From assembly GCA_001970855.1 (NCBI GenBank), contig LSSN01005809.1:1-18013 (forward strand): 18,013 nt of DNA. The letters run 5' to 3'. The stretch is from Smittium culicis (Eukaryota; Kickxellomycota; Harpellomycetes; Harpellales; Legeriomycetaceae). The notes under the pieces were generated by a model. It was not told where the DNA came from. It ran no database searches and worked only from the letters and a program-made list of their open reading frames with translations. Positions 10,655 to 18,013 of this stretch are shown piece after piece; position 1 is the first letter of the stretch, and each line of letters starts with the position of its first letter. A program made the translations under genes and the position numbers.

Positions 10655-11038
10655 TGTTGTAATTTAATGGAATCATAGAAAGGTTCTATTTTATTTTTCG
10701 ACTGAACATATCTGCTGTAGTCAGAAACAATCTAGAACATCATGGAAAATTTTGAGATACAGTGTAATCTTATGGGAAATTATGGAATGCTACACTAATA
10801 TTATTTCCGGTTGCTTCCAGAAACTTATAGAACATTTTATAATATTCCGCAAGCTATTATTTGAAAATTATAAATGCTCTTATTATTATATTTATTTAAT
10901 AATATCATTTAGATTTTTCTTCAAAGCTATAAAAGGGTAACCCTATTCAATCTTTCTGAAAAATATAAGGGTATTATTTATTTTATTATATTTATCCCAC
11001 TAAATATATATTATACCTATAATATTAAATAAACAACA
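10655..11038 (+). mobile_element. LTR-like block, candidate solo LTR
   Basis: The block is 384 bp and begins TGTTGT and ends ACAACA, the TG...CA form of retrotransposon long terminal repeats. The inverted ends extend imperfectly: TGTTGTAATTTAAT at the left against TGTTGTTTATTTAAT read inward from the right. TATAAAAGGG (10928-10937), a good TATA-box match, lies 100 bp from the right end, as in an LTR promoter; AGGGTAACCCT, a short inverted repeat, overlaps it. TTCCAGAAACTT (10815-10826) resembles a heat-shock element. Against the call: the 5-bp flanks (GCCCG and CTATC) are not a target-site duplication, no primer-binding site or polypurine tract is evident, no second copy is in the window, and the higher G+C starts about 100 bp before the left end. 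TGTTG and CAACA are both common here, so a chance pairing is possible. Confidence 0.28.
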
Positions 11039-14000
11039 CTATCTTAGTCTTAGCTTCAGTTTCAGTCAAAACTTAGCCCCGTCTTTACTTCTCATTTCGC
11101 GCCTAAAATGTTATAGTTGAAATTTAATTAAAAATTTTTGAGTTTTACTAATTGCTCTGATATAAAAATTATTTTAATGTGGTGATAAATTATCAATAGA
11201 TTAATAATAATAATAATATATCTAAACACAAAGAGAAAATCTAACATAAAAAATTTCACAAAGAATTAGATCCTCTATATAAAAAGCCTTCAGGGTTTGT
11301 TCATATGCGAAAACTTTTTAAAGACGAATCCATTTTTTTAAAAGGTTATCTTTATTGTCTGTTTAGAGGATTAAACTCTTTAATTCGTTTTTATCTACGA
11401 TATATTTCTGGGAATGGTCACTTTAAACTAGAGAACCTTCTAAATTTTTTGATATAAATTCACGCCTTTATTAAGGTTGCTTTTAGCTCACCCAAAAATT
11501 TGGGTAGAATGCTCAGCAAGAGCTATTTTTCTGGAGGTTTCAAATTTATTGACATTTGATTGGTTCTTTAGTTATCAATGAAATAATACATTATTTATGA
11601 GCCATTATATACAATAAATTTTTTTCTCACTCTAAAGTATTGATAGCTATTTAAATTTAGAATATATTATATTGCATATTAGAGTATCCGTTTGTCGTAG
11701 TTTGGTTTTATTACCAATATAAATTATTCTCCAAAGATAAAAGTAATTTAGTTTTTTTTCTAATTGTTTTCCAAATTTGAGAACATAAGTTTAAAAAGAG
11801 TTTTTTATACAAAGTTAAAAAAAGAGAAATTTAGATTATTGGTTTATTATTTTATTATTATCACATTCATTTTAATTATTATTTTTTTGTTCACATTTTT
11901 ATTGTTTGACAGTTGTATATAATTTTTCTCCAAAAATTTAAACTGAGTTTTAAGGCCAAATTTATTAAGTTTTACTCTCAGTTGGTTTTTACTTTATAAG
12001 ATTTACTATTAATAACAACGGTTTTTAATCGTAAAAATAAAATAAGAAAAAAATTATTAAAAAATATTTATTTTAAATTTAAATCAAAAAATCGATTAAT
12101 CTCTATTCATAAATCATTATTTAGAATAAAAGCAAAGTTATCTGTAAACACTTGTTGTGTAAGGGAGATTAAATCCTTTTCGACACTTTCCACCCTTATT
12201 AATTAGAATTATTCAATAATTTTTGACAAGTGCGGATATTTTTCTAGAAGAATAATAAAATTTCGTAGTTTTTATAACTTGCTTAAGCTAAAAAATTGGT
12301 GATTTTATTTATATGAACTCATTGTTATAGTAAACATGTTTTTAGAATTATATGTAGCGTTAAACTTCAGATATTTCCGAATTCAAGAGTGTAAGTAGCT
12401 ATTGATGGAACAAAGTAGTCGATAAAACGATCAAATTTCTTTCTGAGTCGTGATTCTAATCCTTCATGGAAATTGATTGTGAATAATATTATTATAAGGC
12501 TACATGTAATTGAATTATATTTTTAAGAGAAGAAATCCAGTCACTTTTAAACGATTGGTTTAGATAAACAAGGCGAATACCTTTATAAATAGAATAAGTT
12601 CTTCAGCAAAGACCTAGGTAGATTCATTGAATATTTTACAACAATACTTTTTTTAATGACGGTCATCAAATTGGTTGATTGAATCTATTTTTCTGATAGC
12701 CACTTTGTTAAAACATTAGAAAACTAATAAATGATATATATTTTCAGATTCTCATTTCTATTTTTTAACCTTAGAATCAATAAAAAGTGTGGATAATTTA
12801 TTTAATGAAAGTGTCAGGGCTTGATTACTAAGTTATATTATTTTTTAGTTTGAGCTTAGGACTATTTTTTAAAAGAGAAGATATTTTATTGCTAAAGAAT
12901 ATTGTCAATAATGTCTCTAACTATTTATTTGTTTATTTTTAACACTATGAACTTCATGCATTATGCCAAGAATATTATATTCTTGATAAAATTGAACTAA
13001 TTGATTACTAAGCTGTTGGCTACTAAACTATATATTAGTAGTCTAAATCTTGAGGTTTGGTGATTATGAAAAACGGGATTATAATAATTTTCACTTTCCC
13101 CAAAATGTCTTGACTGAATCATGACAAAAAGTTAGCTATGTTTATTCTGGTTAGTGTATATGGTGGATAGAAAAGATGTTAGAAATGTTCTGTATAAGCG
13201 GAAGTGTATATAGTGAGAAATATCTTTCTCGAAATATTCTTTCATTGCTGTTTCATATCAAAAAATAATATATTGTCTATTTTATATGTATGCCTATAAT
13301 ATAAAAATTGAGCAAATAAAAAAAATTGGCATTTTTTTTTTATTTTCATTTAGGTATTAAACAGTTATAAAAAAATAACATGATATAATTGAAATTTTTA
13401 TCGCCGAAAAACAAGAGCTATGAATAGAAAAGGAAATTGCAAAGCCAAAAAGGGAATCGAATAATTTTGGAATGATTTTTTCCTTATTGAAATAATGCGC
13501 TTTTAAACTAATTATTGATATGTTTTTTAATGTTTCTTTTCTCCTTTTTTTTAATAATCTTTTATATAAAATTATTAACTTGCACTAAAAAAATCAGAAA
13601 TTCAAACCAGATTATTTTTCTAGAATTCACTTGATAAAATAAACATTTTAAGCTACTTTTTTTTGTGTTGCCATAAAATTTTTTAGAGTTATAGAGAAAA
13701 GTTTAGTTAGCCTTCAACAAAAGTATAAGAACTTTGAAGAATTAAGCTTCAATGGCTTGAAAAGTTAAATTATATATTCGATTTAGGTCTATCAAATATA
13801 AATTTTTTTAGTTAATTTAATTCCAATATATTAAACTAATTTGCTAAATTTTCAAAATGAGTTTTATCCTTCAGGTGTTAGATTCGAATGTTTTTTATTA
13901 ATAGGAAAGAGAAAAATTGAAAGACTTGGAGATTCGAAAAATGAATCTCAAAATATTTTGTATTATTAAATAAAAATATTTGGTTATATAATTTAGATCA

Positions 14001-14783
14001 AGGAATTAGTTAAAATTAATTCAATCAAATCTTATCATCAGGGACCTAAAAATCAATTTATCGCCTAAGCAAGCAGTTAAAAATCCAGGAAAATTTACAG
14101 TTGTAAATTATGAATGTTTTTTTTTATAAATACTGAATTTCTATCTAATATATTTTTTGGAAAGAAAGAAAAATAATATTAAAACTTTGAAATACCGACA
14201 AAAAAAATTTTTTTTTTTTAATTTTAGAGATCGCAGAACGTTCGACTCGAGGCTGATTAAAGTGATAATGCTGTTTTAATAACTATAATTATTTTTTTTA
14301 GATAATTTTTGTAGATATAAGTAATAATAAATCCATTGATGTAATTTAAATCAAATAGCTTATGGAATGTTTATTCAATAACATAATTTTTTTTCGATAA
14401 TTCTATTTACGTAGCAGGATTTAAAATTTTTGAAATTTCTCTATGGTTAACAAAGTTGAGTTGTGGGCGTTAAGTAAAGTAATCTTTGATTGTTGAGTTA
14501 TTTCATAGCACTATATTATGATTTATTTGAAAATACATATATATAAAATTTCTAATTTAATCAACCCTCAATATCAGATCTCCATATAATTATTTTAGCA
14601 ATATTTTTGGAATTCAGCTGTGAAAGAGAAGACATAAAACCCATAATAAAGTGTCAATGGTGAAACTGAGGATGGTTTATTTTTTGAATAAAATATAGTA
14701 GCTAGAAATATAGGCAAAAAAAAAAATTGATGAAATAGATAATATTAATATTTAAATGAAATATAATTATAAAGCGGGTGTTT

Positions 14784-17700
14784 TTAGTTGGATTGTGATT
14801 CCAAGATTTCATCAATCTTAGCCCTAGCAGCAAGAACGCTGTCTTTGGTACCAGTGATAGAAATCATATTGTTGCTTGCGCTAGATTGTGATTTTGATTT
14901 AGTACCGGATTTAGGGATGTCAATTTGAACTCCAGTATCAGCGCGAATAGATTGTACAACTGAGCCGTTACGGCCAATGATGAATCTGTATTTGCTAGGG
15001 TCAACGTAGAACATAAGTAAATAGTTATTCTTCTTTTCATCTTCCAATCTAGAAAGAATGTGTTTTTGTGCATCTTCTAATTTTGATTGTTGAGATGATT
15101 TCAATATCCAAGTGGTTGTTGGACCATTAGGATCTTCTAATTCAGCTGATAAGTCAATTACAATATCTTCGATATTTCTATTTGGTGAATTGGATGTAAC
15201 TTGATCAATGCGATTGCGTGTTTGAGGATTCGATGCATTGGATGCTACACTGTTAGAGGAAGGTTGATCATTTTTTGAGGAGTCAACATTTACACCGAAC
15301 TTGGAGCTAACTTCATACCAAAGTTGAGAGTCACGGCCACCAAGCTTTTTGTGAAGAGATGTTGGAACTTGCATGTGTAACTCAGTAAGTACCATAGACA
15401 ATAAAGCTTTAGTAGCAGCTTCAACGTCTTCGGGTTTACCAGAAACAGTAACGGTATTAGGTCCAGAGTTTGTTTTTTGAGCAGAATTATTTTTTCTAGA
15501 GTTGCGTTGGTTAGGAGAGTCAGGGAAATCGATTCTAACGTTATGCAAGTCTTGTAAGTTTCTAAGCTTGGATCCACCGCGGCCAATTATGAACGAGTGT
15601 TGGTTACTTGGGATTTCAATTTCCGAAGTAATAACATTTTCACGGTCAGCAACAATTTCGGTCAACTTTTCAATCACTTTGTCGACGATTTTAACGTCAC
15701 CAACGATTCTTACGATGTTAGAGGTTTCGTTATCACTAGATTCAGCTCTTGGGAAGAAAATTCTGCAGCTGTTAGGACCGTTGTTAAGTTCAGGGTCGCC
15801 ACCACAATCCTTAATCATCTGGCGATAGAATGAGCCACCAGGGCCAATAAGGTAGCGGTGGTGTTTTTGGTCAACATTCACGGATTTTTCAACAATAAGA
15901 TCCAAATCAGAGATAATATCATTAATTGTCTTTACAGCAGACTTGACATTCTTTGAAGTACCTGTAATGACAATGTCGACCAATTCTGAAGGATTTTCTT
16001 CGTCTTTTCTATCGATATCAATACGGGTGTTTGATTCATTTCTAATTTCAGTAATGCGAGAGCCTTGACGTCCAACGAGATATCTAAGGTGCTTGGATGG
16101 AACCTTGATAGTTTCAGAGTAGCTGTTATCTTTTTCGTATGTAGCAAGGTCCATTAATTCTTGGATTGCATTTTCAACTCCTTTACTTCCACCACGGATC
16201 ATAATCTCATTAGGTTTAAGAGGGTTAGATCTTTGTTTTGAGTCAATGTCTTCAGCTTCAGGCTCAGGATTTTCAGAGTCAGGTTTAGGTTCAGAATTCG
16301 AAGGGAATCGGATAGAAACTCCGTATCTTTCTTCCAAGCGGCGAACGAATCTACCGCCAGTGCCGATTAATGAACGATGTAAATCTGATGCAATGTTAAT
16401 GATTTTGCTAGTTTGGTCAGCAAGATTATCAATCAAGGTATCTATTTCTTTTTTAGCATTTTCAGAGCCGGCTTTTGTACCCTTGATGTTGATAATAGTT
16501 GAATCAGACGACTTATCATTATCAGCAACGTCAATCTTGACATCATGGACAGAGGAGATTCTATTAATACCAGCACCACCTTTTCCGATGACACGAGACA
16601 AGAAGCTGGTAGGAACTTTGCAAGTTTGGGTGAAAGAGTACAAAACTTCGTGGTGCTTGATTTCTTCAACTTTCTGAAGAATGGCTTTGGCAACCAAGGA
16701 CACAATTTTTTTGTCACCTTTGATAGAAATGTGATCTTCAGGAAGGTTTTTTGATTGATTTTGTTTGGAGTCTTTTGATTCACCTTTTTTGGACTTTTCA
16801 GTCTTATCATCGTGACCTTGAGAACTAAAGTCAACATAAATTCTATTTTCGTCATCATCAGCACCACATGCGGACAATATTTCTTTGAGGGACGAACCAC
16901 CTTGACCTATCAATGAGCGGTGGAATTTGTTTGGTACTTTAATGGTCTCACTTCCAAAGTTAGAAGCTTCTTCGATAGATTTCTTAATCTCTGCTTTGCA
17001 GGCTTCGAAGATTTCTGCAATGGCTTTATCTCTATTTTTAGGTGATGTGATAGCTTGGATGGTTGGGTTTTCACCGGTGTAAACCAAAACAACTTCTTTG
17101 GATCTAGCAGGCTTCAAGTTGCCCATATTCTCAGGTTCAGATGGTGTCAAGATAATGATATTGTGCTGGGACTTGATTTTAGAGGCATTTGAGCCATTGC
17201 GACCAATGATATGTCCGTGAAGATGTGGTTCGATGTCCATAGATTGGAAGAATGAGGGTAAGAGTTTCTTGCATAAGGCGTTTAATTCGGTTCTTGCAGA
17301 TTTGACTGTTTTATCATCTTTGCCGACAATTTCAAAGACTAGATCACTGCTCTTTAGAGGTTTAGAGTAAGTATTGAGAGTTCTTGGGAAAAAGATGTTT
17401 ACGGGGTGAGCTTGTTCCAAGGTTCTTAAAGTACGGTGAGCTTGCAAGTATCGGAAAAGTCTCCAGCCATGAGTTAGGTTAGATTCCGAAGAGGCTACAG
17501 TTGATAAGTCAAGAGTGTCAATAGAAACAGAGTTAGCCTTTTCCATAACTTTTGTCATAGCATCCATCAAACTGGTTTGTGGGCCACGAATAGTGATATT
17601 AGTAGATTGGTCGGCAATAGAGGGGACTTCAACGCTGCAGCCAGTGGATTCGAGAATTTCAGATACGTTAGAGCCTTTAGGACCAATGACGAATCTGTGT

Positions 17701-18002
17701 TGTCTTTTAGGCAAAGAGATTTGAATGTTTCTTAGATTGCGGCGGAGATCATCAGCAATTTCGTCAATTCTAGCAATGATTTGGGCAACAGCTTCACGTT
17801 CACCAGAGATGGCGATTTGAGAAGGTTCTGGAGTAGATTGGCTATCGTAGTTAGTTGAGAAATCAGAGTAAATGATAGGAACGCGAACACGTAGTCCAGG
17901 GAATTCTTTCATCCAGTCGTTGATATTTTTGTTTGATGGACCAGCGATGAATGGGTAGAATTCGCTAGGAATATGTGATAGGCGGGCGCCTCTTTTGGAG
18001 GT
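14784..18002 (-). CDS. Vigilin/Scp160-type multi-KH RNA-binding protein, 5' end outside the window
   Basis: Homologue of yeast Scp160 and animal vigilin, which bind mRNAs on polysomes and at the ER and influence translation and mRNA fate. Visible are 1,072 codons plus stop: 30 upstream of the first in-frame Met (17912) and 1,042 from it. Counting from that Met, KH modules with canonical GxxG loops lie at GPKG 77-80, GRNG 237-240, GQGG 336-339, GKGG 443-446, GTGG 517-520, GRQG 614-617, GPGG 690-693, GRGG 777-780 and GRNG 980-983. Three more look divergent: one spanning the Met with GPSN, one at about 150-215 without a GxxG, and one at about 846-950 with GGRD (858-861). That makes 12; Scp160 has 14 over 1,222 residues, so an N-terminal region lies outside. 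Acidic or Ser/Asn-rich inserts occur within KH modules (about 358-392, 538-566, 797-818 and 870-912). Met 17912 falls inside a KH domain, so it is not the start. The exon begins at 18002 after a 3' splice site. Confidence 0.92.
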   Translation of the reverse strand, partial: TSKRGARLSHIPSEFYPFIAGPSNKNINDWMKEFPGLRVRVPIIYSDFSTNYDSQSTPEPSQIAISGEREAVAQIIARIDEIADDLRRNLRNIQISLPKRQHRFVIGPKGSNVSEILESTGCSVEVPSIADQSTNITIRGPQTSLMDAMTKVMEKANSVSIDTLDLSTVASSESNLTHGWRLFRYLQAHRTLRTLEQAHPVNIFFPRTLNTYSKPLKSSDLVFEIVGKDDKTVKSARTELNALCKKLLPSFFQSMDIEPHLHGHIIGRNGSNASKIKSQHNIIILTPSEPENMGNLKPARSKEVVLVYTGENPTIQAITSPKNRDKAIAEIFEACKAEIKKSIEEASNFGSETIKVPNKFHRSLIGQGGSSLKEILSACGADDDENRIYVDFSSQGHDDKTEKSKKGESKDSKQNQSKNLPEDHISIKGDKKIVSLVAKAILQKVEEIKHHEVLYSFTQTCKVPTSFLSRVIGKGGAGINRISSVHDVKIDVADNDKSSDSTIINIKGTKAGSENAKKEIDTLIDNLADQTSKIINIASDLHRSLIGTGGRFVRRLEERYGVSIRFPSNSEPKPDSENPEPEAEDIDSKQRSNPLKPNEIMIRGGSKGVENAIQELMDLATYEKDNSYSETIKVPSKHLRYLVGRQGSRITEIRNESNTRIDIDRKDEENPSELVDIVITGTSKNVKSAVKTINDIISDLDLIVEKSVNVDQKHHRYLIGPGGSFYRQMIKDCGGDPELNNGPNSCRIFFPRAESSDNETSNIVRIVGDVKIVDKVIEKLTEIVADRENVITSEIEIPSNQHSFIIGRGGSKLRNLQDLHNVRIDFPDSPNQRNSRKNNSAQKTNSGPNTVTVSGKPEDVEAATKALLSMVLTELHMQVPTSLHKKLGGRDSQLWYEVSSKFGVNVDSSKNDQPSSNSVASNASNPQTRNRIDQVTSNSPNRNIEDIVIDLSAELEDPNGPTTTWILKSSQQSKLEDAQKHILSRLEDEKKNNYLLMFYVDPSKYRFIIGRNGSVVQSIRADTGVQIDIPKSGTKSKSQSSASNNMISITGTKDSVLAARAKIDEILESQSN

Positions 18003-18013
18003 CTATAAAAAAA
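18003..18013 (-). other. 3' end of an intron (splice acceptor) in the vigilin-like gene
   Basis: On the minus strand the window opens with TTTTTTTATAG, a T-tract followed by a TAG acceptor. Directly after it the vigilin frame opens with ACC TCC AAA and encodes a KH-domain start (LSHIPSEFYPFIAGPSN). The same TAG is an in-frame stop if unspliced, so coding sequence further upstream can only be joined by splicing here. The branch point and 5' splice site lie outside the window. Confidence 0.7.

Larger units (their letters stand above)
4082..14783. other. 10.7 kb A+T-rich gene-poor region
   Basis: The start of the transporter and the 3' end of the vigilin-like gene bound this stretch. No open frame has convincing coding character on either strand. 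Frames starting with Met reach only 62-67 codons, and their composition (Lys, Asn, Ile, Phe, Tyr) is what A+T-rich DNA gives by chance. Sampled lines are about 13-22% G+C, against about 40-45% in the flanking genes. Homopolymer runs are common, for example 15 A at 4957-4971 and 13 T at 10317-10329. Islands of higher G+C occur near 4480-4840, 5220-5310, 6078-6290, 7150-7220, 10555-10830, 11040-11110, 12360-12480 and 14225-14265. Those worth noting are listed separately; between them nothing was recognised. It could be a centromere, a graveyard of mutated transposons and pseudogenes, or long spacer with unrecognised non-coding RNA genes. Confidence 0.75.

Noticed and set aside
10752..10940. 62-codon plus-strand frame starting with Met
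   Set aside because: Its second half is Tyr/Ile/Phe-rich noise from A+T-rich DNA. It lies inside the LTR-like block and no domain is visible.
13929..13949. Hairpin GAGATTC, 7-nt loop, GAATCTC
   Set aside because: A single 7-bp stem without a T-run or neighbouring gene. Bacterial-type terminators do not apply here, and no RNA family was recognised.
14225..14265. G+C-richer patch 3' of the vigilin-like gene, examined for snoRNA or tRNA features
   Set aside because: A TTCGACT T-loop-like piece has only two pairs in its stem, and no proper C and D boxes are present.

Overview
The window looks like nuclear DNA of a fungus, most likely a yeast-like ascomycete. The two recognisable gene types are a fungal monocarboxylate-transporter-like MFS carrier (Mch family) and a multi-KH vigilin/Scp160-type RNA-binding protein. 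The long vigilin reading frame has no intron over 3.2 kb, yet a 3' splice site lies at its 5' end in the window, a pattern typical of intron-poor yeasts with 5'-biased introns. Genes have ordinary base composition (about 40-45% G+C in lines counted by eye). Non-coding DNA is extremely A+T-rich (roughly 13-22% G+C in sampled lines). The species cannot be named from this.

Layout: every supported gene lies on the minus strand. At the left edge (1-181) is the N-terminus of one MCT-like carrier, cut by the window end. After 2.6 kb of A+T-rich spacer comes a complete, intronless 447-residue paralogue (2738-4081), so the two form a head-to-tail tandem pair. From 4082 to 14783 there is a 10.7 kb stretch with no convincing gene. 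From 14784 to 18002 lies most of the vigilin/Scp160-like gene. It reads past the first in-frame Met (17912) to a pyrimidine-rich TTTTTTTATAG acceptor at 18013-18003, so its start is outside the window.

The 10.7 kb desert is the most unusual part. It is not uniform: islands of higher G+C stand out. One, 400-750 bp upstream of the complete transporter, has the features of a regulatory region. Others may be relics: a fragment resembling the end of a copia RNase H domain (around 5255-5383), an 85-codon frame with a faint leucine-rich-repeat look (6078-6335), an LTR-shaped block (10655-11038), minus-strand protein-like segments (12361-13257), and a lone tRNA D-arm-like sequence (5164-5182). All are weak by eye, because in DNA this A+T-rich open frames of 40-85 codons are expected by chance. 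The desert could be degenerate transposon/pseudogene territory, a centromere, or simply long spacer.

The transporters act at a membrane and the KH protein acts on mRNA at ribosomes/ER. Nothing in the window ties them into one pathway. No convincing new multi-gene system was found.
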